Part shown: positions 1-8,172 of the stretch, in pieces
How the letters are laid out: every line of letters begins with the position of its first letter
How positions within the stretch are numbered: the stretch's first letter is position 1
Origin: DAINPP01 sp963667315
GTDB lineage: Bacteria > Thermotogota > Thermotogae > MWEM01
Length of the DNA stretch: 64,000 bases
Direction: 5' to 3'
NCBI GenBank assembly: GCA_963667315.1
Contig: OY763325.1
Location: 1,054,001 to 1,118,000, forward strand
Made by a program: the position numbers and the translations under genes
Notes under the pieces: model-generated
What the model saw: only the letters and a program-made list of their open reading frames with translations
The model's database searches: none
Told to the model about the DNA's origin: nothing

Positions 1-1813
1 TTATTTTTCGGATCATGAAGATCCCATACTCGTTTCAAAAAACTTCAGAGCAACGGAATGGACACCGGCTGAAGCAAACATTCAACTTGTTCCATACAAA
101 GAATATTTCTGGAAAATTGTTGTGAAAGATTCGAAGGGTCTTGAAAAATCGACACCTGTAAAAAGTGTTGAATTTGAAAACAAAGAACCTGAGAAACCAC
201 TGCTGACAGTGGACTATGATCCTGACAAAGTTATCGCCTTACCATTTGAGATTACATGGATATCTCAGGATGAAGATGATGGTCAGAACTTATATTATGA
301 TTTTTACATGGGTAAGGAAAAGGATAAACTGAGACTCGTCGCCGAAAACCTGGAAACTGAATCTTATTCTCTTTCAGGACTTGAAGGAGGGCAAAGATAT
401 TACTGGAAAATCATTTCAAAGGATAATTTCGGGGGTATGGCCGAATCGGATATCTATTCGTTAACAACGAATCAACCGCCTCTGGGTCCTGTTAATCCAG
501 GAATTAAAAACGGATCAAGTAACGTTTCTTCAACTAATACGGTTCTTTCATGGGAGATTCCGGAAAACCCGGATAACGATACACTTAGTTATGATATTTT
601 CATCGGGACGGATTCAAAAACACTGAAACTTGTTGCCTCAGATATTTCAGAAGCAACATACAAATTAGCATCTTTAACAGGTAAAGAACAATACTATTGG
701 CAGATTGTCACAAAAGATGAATACGGTGAGGAAACAGCAGGGCCCGTTTGGTCTTTTAAAACCGGTTTTGGTCCGGGAGCGGTTGAATGGGAATACAAAG
801 TCAAATATGATATAAGATCCAGTCCGGCTATTTCGGATGATGGGATTATTTATTTTGGAGCAGATGATGATTATCTTTACGCAATTGACAGGGACGGAAA
901 TTTTGTCTGGAAGTTCAACTGCGGAAACGTAGTATTTCCAAGCCCTTCGATTGGAACAGACGGAACCGTTTATATAGCAACCGGAAATAAATATATTTAT
1001 GCCATCGATAAAGAAGGACAGTTAATCTGGAAGAAGAAAATACAAGGCGGATGTTATTCAAGCCCGGCCGTAGATAAATCGGGAACGGTTTATATTGGCG
1101 ATTCAACTGGAGTTCTTCATGCGATATCCCACGACGGAAAGGAAATATGGACTTATTCAACTGAAGATGAGATTCGCTCCAGTCCGGCTGTAGGGTATTC
1201 CGGAACAATCTATTTCGGTTCTGATGACGGACATCTTTACGCTTTAAACAGTGATGGAACATTAAAGTGGAAATATAAAACTGATGGTTTTGTAAGATCC
1301 AGTCCGGCCCTGAATGAAGATGAAAATATCTACATCGGTGCTTTTGACGGACATCTTTACGCCTTGAACAAAAACGGTGCATTATTGTGGAAAGTTAATC
1401 TCGACTCAGAATTAAAAGGCAGTCCATCGATTTACTACGATGGGACAATCTATATTGGAGCCTATGATGGTAAATTGAATGCAATAAACGCTGACGGAAC
1501 AGTAAAATGGTCCTATAAAATAGAAGAAGGTCCGTTCTGGTCATCCAGTCCAGCTATCGGTGCTGACGGGACAGTTTATATTGGAACATGGGAAAAGACT
1601 GTTCTGGCTATCGGGGCTGACGGTGAAAAAAAATGGTGTTTAAAAGCGGATGATTATATTAAATCCAGCCCGGTCATCGATATTGATGGCTCGCTATACA
1701 TCGGAACTTATGGTGCAAAACTATATTCTATTGCAACCGACAGTATGGGTCTTTCAACGGATTCTCCATGGCCTATGTTCAGGAAAGATCAAAAGCACAC
1801 AGCCACACAATAG
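1..1813 (+). CDS. Secreted/surface PQQ-propeller protein with fibronectin-like repeats (5' partial)
   Basis: The reading frame is open from base 2 to a TAG at 1811-1813, so the true start lies upstream of the window. The first ~250 codons hold repeated fibronectin-III-like units ending in YYWKI/YYWQI followed by KD.FG/KDEYG. The rest holds eight consecutive PQQ-type blades with the pattern SSPA...G.IYFG..DGHLYALN.DG...W. The C-terminus carries WPMFRKDQKHT, a tail typical of bacterial PQQ-repeat proteins. Eight blades would close a complete beta-propeller. Such proteins are usually exported and bind other proteins or polysaccharide; they need not be quinoenzymes. The signal peptide, if any, is outside the window. 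No catalytic residues are recognisable, so the function is inferred only as surface binding or scaffolding. Confidence 0.8.
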   Translation, partial: YFSDHEDPILVSKNFRATEWTPAEANIQLVPYKEYFWKIVVKDSKGLEKSTPVKSVEFENKEPEKPLLTVDYDPDKVIALPFEITWISQDEDDGQNLYYDFYMGKEKDKLRLVAENLETESYSLSGLEGGQRYYWKIISKDNFGGMAESDIYSLTTNQPPLGPVNPGIKNGSSNVSSTNTVLSWEIPENPDNDTLSYDIFIGTDSKTLKLVASDISEATYKLASLTGKEQYYWQIVTKDEYGEETAGPVWSFKTGFGPGAVEWEYKVKYDIRSSPAISDDGIIYFGADDDYLYAIDRDGNFVWKFNCGNVVFPSPSIGTDGTVYIATGNKYIYAIDKEGQLIWKKKIQGGCYSSPAVDKSGTVYIGDSTGVLHAISHDGKEIWTYSTEDEIRSSPAVGYSGTIYFGSDDGHLYALNSDGTLKWKYKTDGFVRSSPALNEDENIYIGAFDGHLYALNKNGALLWKVNLDSELKGSPSIYYDGTIYIGAYDGKLNAINADGTVKWSYKIEEGPFWSSSPAIGADGTVYIGTWEKTVLAIGADGEKKWCLKADDYIKSSPVIDIDGSLYIGTYGAKLYSIATDSMGLSTDSPWPMFRKDQKHTATQ

Positions 1814-1829
1814 AAAATGCATAGATCAA

Positions 1830-1863
1830 AAAGGGACGCTGGAATCATAGCGTCCCTTTTTTT
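1830..1863 (+). terminator. Rho-independent terminator
   Basis: The stem AGGGACGCT / AGCGTCCCT has an 8-nt loop and is followed by a run of seven T. It lies 17 bases after the stop codon of the propeller gene. Confidence 0.9.
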
Positions 1864-1910
1864 ATGGCGTTGTAAATACAGTATCAAACGACCATGATAT
1901 GACCTCTTTA

Positions 1911-1960
1911 TGCTATAATCAGCATAGTTTTTTGTTTCTGCAGATTGAGTGATGCTGATT
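1911..1960 (+). promoter_or_regulatory. Extended -10 promoter with inverted repeat before the ABC exporter
   Basis: TGCTATAAT at 1911-1919 matches the extended -10 consensus TGnTATAAT. No good -35 hexamer is seen 16-18 bases upstream. A perfect 9-bp inverted repeat (AATCAGCAT at 1917-1925, ATGCTGATT at 1952-1960) overlaps the -10 and the start of the transcript. It could be an operator pair or a leader hairpin. Confidence 0.5.
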
Positions 1961-1979
1961 TCACAATGGAGTTGATACG

Positions 1980-2852
1980 ATGATAACAGTCAGCAATTTA
2001 AAAAAATTTTACGGTAAGTATAGAGGCGTCATTAATGTCAATTTTAAGATTCCGGAAGGAGAAATCTATGGATTAATCGGTCCGAATGGCGCAGGTAAAA
2101 CGACCACAATCAGAATTATACTTGGATTGCTCAAACAGGATTCCGGTCGGGTACTGATTAATGAACATGAAGTCCCAAGTCAATTAAATGAAATAAAAAA
2201 AGATATCGGATACCTTCCGGGTGAAGTTAATTTATACGGCAATATGAAAGTAGCTGAATTTTTGAAATATAACAGAAAATTCTATAAGACGATAGATCTT
2301 GAATATGAGGATGAATTGTGTGAGTTTCTCGAATTGGACAAGAGCAGGAAATTCAAGGAATTGTCGATGGGAAATAAAAAGAAGGTTGGTATCGTTCAGG
2401 CGCTTGTTCACAAACCCAAAGTATTGATTTTGGACGAACCGACAAATGGTCTTGATCCTCTTCTTCAGAAGAAATTGTATGAGTTGGTTGAAAGAGAAAG
2501 GGATAACGGTAGAGCAATCTTATTCTCATCACATAATCTGATGGAAGTAGAACGACTGAGTAAAAGAGTGGGTATTATTAAAGATGGAACCCTTGTTGAA
2601 GAGATGACAATTTCCGAACTAACGAAATATGCAAAAAAGCAAATCATTGTTTATCATCTTTCAAACAGAGAACCGTTATCAAAATTCAAACATGATCTTA
2701 AAAATAACGGAAAGATATCCTATACTATCCAAAGAAATCAATTAAAAGAATTTATGACCATATTGAACACACTTGACTATAAAGATATGGAAATCAGAAA
2801 TCCTTCTCTTGAAGAAACATTCATGGGGTATTATAGAGAAGGGAGAAAATAA
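1980..2852 (+). CDS. ABC exporter ATP-binding protein
   Basis: This is the ATPase subunit of an ABC-2-type exporter. Walker A (GPNGAGKT) is at residues 34-41, the signature LSMGN at 128-132, Walker B (VLILDEP) near 147-153 and the H-loop histidine (SSH) near 185. The Q-loop region reads YLPGE rather than carrying a canonical glutamine, as in some exporters for peptides or lipids. The ATG at 1980 is preceded by GGAG with 8-base spacing. The permease gene begins one base after the stop, so the two form one transporter. The substrate cannot be told from sequence. The last ~80 residues, after the NBD, are a C-terminal extension common in this class. Confidence 0.88.
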   Translation: MITVSNLKKFYGKYRGVINVNFKIPEGEIYGLIGPNGAGKTTTIRIILGLLKQDSGRVLINEHEVPSQLNEIKKDIGYLPGEVNLYGNMKVAEFLKYNRKFYKTIDLEYEDELCEFLELDKSRKFKELSMGNKKKVGIVQALVHKPKVLILDEPTNGLDPLLQKKLYELVERERDNGRAILFSSHNLMEVERLSKRVGIIKDGTLVEEMTISELTKYAKKQIIVYHLSNREPLSKFKHDLKNNGKISYTIQRNQLKEFMTILNTLDYKDMEIRNPSLEETFMGYYREGRK

Positions 2853-2853
2853 G

Positions 2854-3660
2854 ATGTTTTTGAATATTTATAAAAAAGAATTCAAATGGAACTTTGTTTC
2901 TCTTTTAATCTGGACTGCTGTATTTATGGGCTTTATCTTTATGTACCTTCCCATGACGAATTTGATATTGGAAGAGATGGAAGAATTAATGAAATTTGTT
3001 GAAAAAATGCCTCAATTTTTATTGAAGATGTTCAATTTTGAACCGGAAGTTTTTTCAAAACCCGAAGGAATCTTCGGATCAGAAGGAATGACTTTTGTTT
3101 ACATACTTTCTGCAGTTTTCGCTGCAGGTCTTGCGGGAAATGTCTTTTCAAAAGAATTTGAAAATAAGACGATTGAATACTTGCTCGTTAAACCCGTAAA
3201 ACGTTCTACCGTATTTTATGCTAAGAGTCTTATGATGTTCAGTTATATCGGAATCCTTACCGGGATCTTTACGATTTCCCTCCTGTCTGCTTTCAATATA
3301 TTCATTAAAATTCCGTATAGTGAAAACATATTGTACGCTTTTGGTCTTTACACGTTAAGTGTTCTAATCTTCTTCTCAGGGATGTCAACACTGATTTCCT
3401 GTATTACAAAAAAGAGTACGCTCAACACATCAATATCTATCGGTATTACAATATTTATGTACTTTGGCGATTCATTGGGAAGAAGTTTTGAAAGTGTCAA
3501 CTGGTTGGCAAAGATCAGTATTTTTAATTATATACCACTCGCCGATACGGTCATCAACGACAGAATGTATCTGATGAATTCCATTATCATCATGATTCTG
3601 GGGATAATCATGTATACGATTGCTTATTTCATTTTCGACAAATCCGACATAAAAGGATAA
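2854..3660 (+). CDS. ABC-2-type permease
   Basis: This 268-residue integral membrane protein has about six hydrophobic segments and the stretch FSKEFENKTIEYLLVKPV, typical of ABC-2 permeases. It is the partner of the ATPase immediately upstream. I place the start at ATG 2854 (MFLNIYKKEF), with GGGAG about 8 bases upstream and one base after the ATPase stop. A longer in-frame reading begins at 2773 but lies inside the ATPase gene and has no ribosome site. The substrate is unknown. Confidence 0.85.
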   Translation: MFLNIYKKEFKWNFVSLLIWTAVFMGFIFMYLPMTNLILEEMEELMKFVEKMPQFLLKMFNFEPEVFSKPEGIFGSEGMTFVYILSAVFAAGLAGNVFSKEFENKTIEYLLVKPVKRSTVFYAKSLMMFSYIGILTGIFTISLLSAFNIFIKIPYSENILYAFGLYTLSVLIFFSGMSTLISCITKKSTLNTSISIGITIFMYFGDSLGRSFESVNWLAKISIFNYIPLADTVINDRMYLMNSIIIMILGIIMYTIAYFIFDKSDIKG

Positions 3661-3676
3661 ATATAAAACCATCATA

Positions 3677-3712
3677 CAAAATCCCCCTTCACTCAGGGGG
3701 ATTTTGTATTTT
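3677..3712. terminator. Bidirectional terminator
   Basis: AAAATCCCCC and GGGGGATTTT form a 10-bp stem with an 8-nt loop and T/A-rich flanks on both sides. It lies between converging genes (stops at 3660 and 3725) and can serve both strands. Confidence 0.88.
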
Positions 3713-3724
3713 ATTAAATTCTTT

Positions 3725-4831
3725 TCAGATTAAAAATTTACCTTTTTCATAGATCAACTCGCCATCTACAAAGACTTTTCCGGTTTCTTGCATATTACAG
3801 ACCATATCCCAATGAATTGCAGAATCATTTCCCCCTCCACTTTCAGGAGAAGCTGCCCCAATTGCAAGATGAATCGTCCCACCCATTTTCTCATCAAACA
3901 CAATATTTTTGGTATATTTTTTGATGCCGTAATTGGTTGCGAAGGCGATTTCGCCGATATATCGTGAACCTTCATCCGTGTCCAGCATTGCATTAAGAAA
4001 TCCCTGTCCTTTTTCCGCTTTTGCATCGACAACCTTACCTTCTTTGAAAATGAGTGTGACATCCTCGACTTCTCTTCCGTTAAAGACCGCCGGATAAGTA
4101 AATCGAATCTGCCCTTCAGCACTACTTTTGTTTGGTGTTGTAAATATTTCACCATCAGGAAAATTCCCGGTTGAACCATCGCAATTAACCCAATTCCTGC
4201 CCCCAACGTTCATTTTTAAATCGGTATCAGCGGCTATAAAACGGAGTTCTTTTTTTGTATCAAGGATACTTTTGATTCTGTGTTGTTCTTCAGACATTTT
4301 CCGCCACCCCGCTACAGGATCGTCTTCGTTTATTTTACATGCATCAAACAGAAATTCTTCATACTCTTCAAGCGACATTTCTGCTCCCTGAGCATACCCC
4401 ATTGTGGGATATACTGTACCACACCATTTGAGTGTCTTATTGGCAACGTTTGTCATAAATTCTGTAAAAAGGGCTGATTGAGCTTCCATGTTTTTTGAAA
4501 TTCTTTCAGGATCAACCTCAGAAAGGGCTTTCGTATTTTCTTCACCCCATATATACAAGGAAGCGTTATACTGATTGAAAATAATTTTTTCAAAGGGACT
4601 GATATAAGACAATTGCTCATCATTTCCGTACTTGTATAACATCTCTCTAAAGGATTCCATCAGGATCCTTGTTTCCGGAAATGCACCAATTTTAAGAGCT
4701 TCTCTGTACACTTCTTTTACGAGAGGAGCTGAACATATATTAGCTTCAATTAACAACTTATCGCCTTTATTAAGCCTCAAAGAGTATGTTACTAACACTT
4801 TAGCCAATTTGTTTAATCTTTGATCAGTCAT
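3725..4831 (-). CDS. M29-family metallo-aminopeptidase (copy 1)
   Basis: This 368-residue protein has the size and motifs of the M29 (aminopeptidase T/S) family, cytoplasmic two-metal exopeptidases that trim N-terminal residues from peptides. Expected metal-ligand motifs are present: NFPDGEIFT (Glu228), EGSRYIGE (Glu287), HLAIG (His321) and HWD (His340, Asp342). The family normally has Tyr seven residues after the first His, but here the position is Ser328, which may lower or change activity. The start at 4831 has AGGAG just upstream and lies 10 bases after the stop of the ArsR-type regulator. The pair is a tandem duplicate of the genes at 5923-8057. Confidence 0.88.
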   Translation of the reverse strand: MTDQRLNKLAKVLVTYSLRLNKGDKLLIEANICSAPLVKEVYREALKIGAFPETRILMESFREMLYKYGNDEQLSYISPFEKIIFNQYNASLYIWGEENTKALSEVDPERISKNMEAQSALFTEFMTNVANKTLKWCGTVYPTMGYAQGAEMSLEEYEEFLFDACKINEDDPVAGWRKMSEEQHRIKSILDTKKELRFIAADTDLKMNVGGRNWVNCDGSTGNFPDGEIFTTPNKSSAEGQIRFTYPAVFNGREVEDVTLIFKEGKVVDAKAEKGQGFLNAMLDTDEGSRYIGEIAFATNYGIKKYTKNIVFDEKMGGTIHLAIGAASPESGGGNDSAIHWDMVCNMQETGKVFVDGELIYEKGKFLI

Positions 4832-4841
4832 AAATTCTCCT

Positions 4842-5849
4842 TTAATCCTTTTCCAGTAAATCTCTTTTTAACTCGTCTATCCTTCTTTCAAGCGCATTTT
4901 TACTGATTTGAAGATATACTCTGTCATTTTCTCCCTTTGATACTTCCAGGATTCTGGCTCTTTGGATATAGCCAATATGTTTTTCAAGATCTGCAGCGGG
5001 AAATTCCAATATCTCAGCAAGCTCCGGACCGATATACGAATCGTTTGCAAGCAATTTGATCATTTTATATCTCACCGGATCAGATATCGCCTGAACAAAA
5101 AAATCCTGATTGTTTTCATCGTTCAGAAGCTTGACATAAAGGGGTACTTCTCGCCCAAACATTACGATCATACTGTGGATCATAATAATATATTCCTGTG
5201 AGGCAAAGTACAACATACAGACTTTCAACTGATCCGGGAAACTGTCACTCTGCGTTCCACTGAAAACGGTAAGATCAGAAGCAAATTGTTTTTCATCCAT
5301 ATCAAGTTTTCTTTGATATTTTGCCAATTCAGCCTTGATTTCTTCCTGAAGCGGTTCAGTATAAATATCCTCTCGAAAGATCTCATACGTTTTTCTCAGA
5401 ACGTTGTCCAGTCTCGGCTTAAACGTTTCTGTATTGAAGATAATATCTTTCATCACGATAAGATCTTCATCGGTTTTCGTATAACTATCGTTGATGGAAT
5501 TCTCATACTCTGCATATACGATCTCAGGGTATTCGCGCTTATCTTCAGTCAATTCCCGATAATCCAGGATCAACTGATAGAATTCCGAAACTGAGAGGTT
5601 GATCAAATCTTCGACTGAATTCTCAAAAACAAATCGATTGATAATAAACGAAAATGTCCTGCTTCTGAACATCAGACTTGCGTCGTTGTATACAAAACGC
5701 ATATCCGGTTTTTTTAGATATGAATCCCATATAATGGATCCGTCTTCAGTTTCAAAAACCAATTCCTTATCTCTATCCTTAAGAACAAAATAAGTTTCTA
5801 ATGAAACGATATAATCCATTTCCGGAAGATACAATATTTTTTTACTCAT
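4842..5849 (-). CDS. ArsR-type HTH regulator with long N-terminal domain (copy 1)
   Basis: This 335-residue protein has a C-terminal winged helix that starts at DPVRYKMIKLLA and matches the ArsR pattern. The ~230-residue N-terminal part is mostly helical and unfamiliar to me; it could be a ligand or peptide sensor. I chose the ATG at 5849 (MSKKILYLPEM) because GGGGTG lies 5-6 bases upstream and it aligns with the start of copy 2. The longer reading from 5948 runs across the promoter. It is followed 10 bases later by the M29 gene, which it probably controls together with itself. Its recognition helix region (EFPAADLEKHIGY) has diverged from copy 2 (GLSTATISHHMDK), suggesting a different operator. 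Confidence 0.75.
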   Translation of the reverse strand: MSKKILYLPEMDYIVSLETYFVLKDRDKELVFETEDGSIIWDSYLKKPDMRFVYNDASLMFRSRTFSFIINRFVFENSVEDLINLSVSEFYQLILDYRELTEDKREYPEIVYAEYENSINDSYTKTDEDLIVMKDIIFNTETFKPRLDNVLRKTYEIFREDIYTEPLQEEIKAELAKYQRKLDMDEKQFASDLTVFSGTQSDSFPDQLKVCMLYFASQEYIIMIHSMIVMFGREVPLYVKLLNDENNQDFFVQAISDPVRYKMIKLLANDSYIGPELAEILEFPAADLEKHIGYIQRARILEVSKGENDRVYLQISKNALERRIDELKRDLLEKD

Positions 5850-5896
5850 TTTTTCACCCCAAATTTTCTGTTTTTTAAAAGCGGAACGGTTAAAAC

Positions 5897-5926
5897 ATTG
5901 TATCAGAGTTCCATTTTCTTTGTCAA
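5897..5926 (-). promoter_or_regulatory. Sigma-70-type promoter of cassette 1
   Basis: On the minus strand, TTGACA (5921-5926) and TACAAT (5897-5902) are separated by 18 bases. The -35 box overlaps the stop codon of the upstream M29 gene. The downstream regulator/peptidase pair can therefore be transcribed independently. Confidence 0.7.
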
Positions 5927-7023
5927 ATGAGAAATTTCCCCTTTTCATAGATCAATTCACCATCCGCGAATATCTTCCCCTCTTCTTTCATCTCACAAAT
6001 CATATCCCAGTGGATCCCGGATTTATTATCGCCTCCGGTTTCAGGAAATCCGGCACCGACGGCAAGATGAATCGTTCCTCCAATCTTTTCATCGAAGAGA
6101 ATATTCTTTGTAAAATTCTGAATCCCGTAATTTGTCCCGATAGCGACTTCACCAAGATACCTGGAGCCTTCATCCGTATCAAGTGTCGTATTCAGGTAAT
6201 CCTCTCCCTTCAGTGCAGTCGCTTTAACAACCTTTCCATTTTCAAAAGTCAGCTGAATCCCTTCAACTTCTCTTTCATTGTAAATTGCGGGATAGGCAAA
6301 AGTGATTTTACCGTTGGCACTTTTTTTGATCGGTGTTGTAAAAATCTCACCATCCGGGAAATTCTGCTTGCCATCACAGTTAATCCATTTTCTGCCTTCT
6401 ACGTTTACTTTGAGGTCCGTTCCTTCTGATAAGAAATGTAATTCTTTTTTTGAATTTAAGATCTCTGCTATCTTCTCCTGCTGTTCTGAAATGCCTTTCC
6501 AGTAGGCTGCCGGATCATCTTCATTCAATTTACAGGAACCGTAGACAAAATCTTCATACTCTGTCAAACTCATATCCGCATCTTGAGCTGATGCGTGTGT
6601 CGGGAATTGAGTGCCACACCATTTCACATCTCCTGATGCGATCCTTTCCATGAATTTGTGTGAAAGTTCTGCCTGAGCTGCACTGTTTTTTGCAATCTTT
6701 CTCGGATCAACGCCTGACAGGGCTTTTGTATTCGATTCACCCCATATTGTCAAAATGGCATCGAATTCCTCATATATCATCTTTGTAACGGGATTAATAA
6801 ATGTCAGCTGATCATCATCTGCATACTTATAAAAAAATTCTCCCAATCCAATCGATATATTTGTCATTGGATGTGCACCGACTTTCAGAGCTTCCTGATA
6901 GACTTCTTTGATAAGCGGTTCGGTGACTGCATGTCCGCTAATGAGAAATTTATCCCCTTTTTTCAACGCCAGTGAATAATTCACCAGTACTTCAGCCATC
7001 TTTTTTACTCTTGGATCACTCAT
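5923..7023 (-). CDS. M29-family metallo-aminopeptidase (copy 2)
   Basis: This 366-residue paralogue of the gene at 3725-4831 shares the same motifs: NFPDGEIFTTP, EGSRYLGE, HLAVG (His319) and HWD (His338, Asp340). The family tyrosine seven residues after His319 is Phe326 here. Both copies end in DGELIYEKGKFLI, so the duplication is clear along the full length. The start at 7023 has GGGGATG upstream and lies 14 bases after the stop of its regulator. The inferred role is cytoplasmic peptide trimming, and the oligopeptide importer encoded nearby would supply substrates. Confidence 0.88.
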   Translation of the reverse strand: MSDPRVKKMAEVLVNYSLALKKGDKFLISGHAVTEPLIKEVYQEALKVGAHPMTNISIGLGEFFYKYADDDQLTFINPVTKMIYEEFDAILTIWGESNTKALSGVDPRKIAKNSAAQAELSHKFMERIASGDVKWCGTQFPTHASAQDADMSLTEYEDFVYGSCKLNEDDPAAYWKGISEQQEKIAEILNSKKELHFLSEGTDLKVNVEGRKWINCDGKQNFPDGEIFTTPIKKSANGKITFAYPAIYNEREVEGIQLTFENGKVVKATALKGEDYLNTTLDTDEGSRYLGEVAIGTNYGIQNFTKNILFDEKIGGTIHLAVGAGFPETGGDNKSGIHWDMICEMKEEGKIFADGELIYEKGKFLI

Positions 7024-7037
7024 CTTCTCATCCCCTT

Positions 7038-8057
7038 TTAACCAAGCAGATCTTCTTTTAATTCTTCAAGATAACTTTCCAGATCCACTTTGTTCAATTG
7101 TATATACAGTTTTTTATTTTCTCCATTGATCGCATTTGTTAATTTCAGATTGTGAATCTTATCCATATGATGCGAAATCGTCGCTGTACTCAATCCCAAT
7201 TCTTTCGCCAGTTCCGCACCATAATAAGCCTTATTTGAAAGTAATTTTATCATCTTATACCTGGTTGGATCTGCAAGAATCTTTAAAAAAGATTCTATAT
7301 CAAATTTTTCATTTCTTTTTTTTATTTGTTCCGGCATACTAATCCCAAACATCAGTGTCAATCTCTTCAACATAAAAGTATAACTGTAGGGTGCAAAATA
7401 TGTCATGTAAATCGCAAGTTCTTCCGGAATAAAGTCTCTCTCAGGAGCGTTTAACATCGTTATACTTTTTAAAAACTCTCCTTCATCTTCATCTAAAGAA
7501 GCTTGAAACATTGATAAATTGTTTTGAATTTCTTCTTTTTTTTCATCCGTATAAATGTTTGAAACAAAATAGTCATAAGTTTTGCTCAAAACATCATTTA
7601 ACCTTTCCTTCAATACTCTTGTATTATACACAAGTTCTCTAACTAAAATATAATCAGTTTCAGTAGTATTGTAATTATCATCCAACATCTCTTTGATATC
7701 AGAAAACAGATCATCCTTTTTCTTTTCACCTGATACAAATAATAAGTCAAGCGATTCAGAAAAGAACATATCTACTCCCATTTCTATCAATTCATTTACG
7801 GCATAATTCCGAAGAAATTCCATAATTAAAAAAAAGAAAGTCTCACTCTCCGTCATCATCTTCAAATCATTTCTGATAAACATCATTTCAGGAGAATCAA
7901 GCAAATTACCCCAAACTGCTTCATAATGCTCGGTTACTTCTGATAATGACGCATCATCAAGTAAACTCTGACTATCGCTTTTTGCTCGTATACAAAAAAA
8001 ACCCATCAGTGAAGCCCAATAATCAAATTCATTTCTATAAAGAATCTTTTTCCCCAT
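7038..8057 (-). CDS. ArsR-type HTH regulator with long N-terminal domain (copy 2)
   Basis: This 339-residue paralogue of the regulator at 4842-5849 has a C-terminal ArsR-like winged helix at DPTRYKMIKLLSN, with recognition helix TATISHHMDK, a good match to ArsR proteins. The N-terminal ~230 residues are not recognised. The start at ATG 8057 (MGKKILYRNEF) is supported by GGAGAG upstream and by alignment with copy 1; a GTG at 8072 is possible but overlaps the ribosome site. It is the first gene of the four-gene run and lies just downstream of a strong promoter and a small palindrome, which fits autoregulation. Confidence 0.78.
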   Translation of the reverse strand: MGKKILYRNEFDYWASLMGFFCIRAKSDSQSLLDDASLSEVTEHYEAVWGNLLDSPEMMFIRNDLKMMTESETFFFLIMEFLRNYAVNELIEMGVDMFFSESLDLLFVSGEKKKDDLFSDIKEMLDDNYNTTETDYILVRELVYNTRVLKERLNDVLSKTYDYFVSNIYTDEKKEEIQNNLSMFQASLDEDEGEFLKSITMLNAPERDFIPEELAIYMTYFAPYSYTFMLKRLTLMFGISMPEQIKKRNEKFDIESFLKILADPTRYKMIKLLSNKAYYGAELAKELGLSTATISHHMDKIHNLKLTNAINGENKKLYIQLNKVDLESYLEELKEDLLG

Positions 8058-8090
8058 TTTTACTCTCCTCACAAGAAAATAGATGAACTC

Positions 8091-8105
8091 CTAACAAGAA
8101 GTTAG
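8091..8105. promoter_or_regulatory. Candidate ArsR-type operator
   Basis: CTAAC at 8091-8095 and GTTAG at 8101-8105 are inverted around AAGAA. The site lies 13 bases downstream of the -10 box and upstream of the regulator start, a normal place for a repressor site. No copy is visible in front of cassette 1. Confidence 0.45.
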
Positions 8106-8118
8106 AAACTCATCATAT

Positions 8119-8147
8119 ATAATAGCAAGATATAAGAAGGTTGTCAA
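8119..8147 (-). promoter_or_regulatory. Sigma-70-type promoter of cassette 2
   Basis: On the minus strand a perfect TTGACA (8142-8147) is 17 bases from TATTAT (8119-8124). It reads into the regulator at 8057. Confidence 0.8.
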
Positions 8148-8172
8148 GTATTATGTTTTATGAACGTATAAT

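Noticed and set aside
915..1382. A 155-codon minus-strand frame inside the propeller gene
   Set aside because: It mirrors the regular blade repeats and has no ribosome site or domain.
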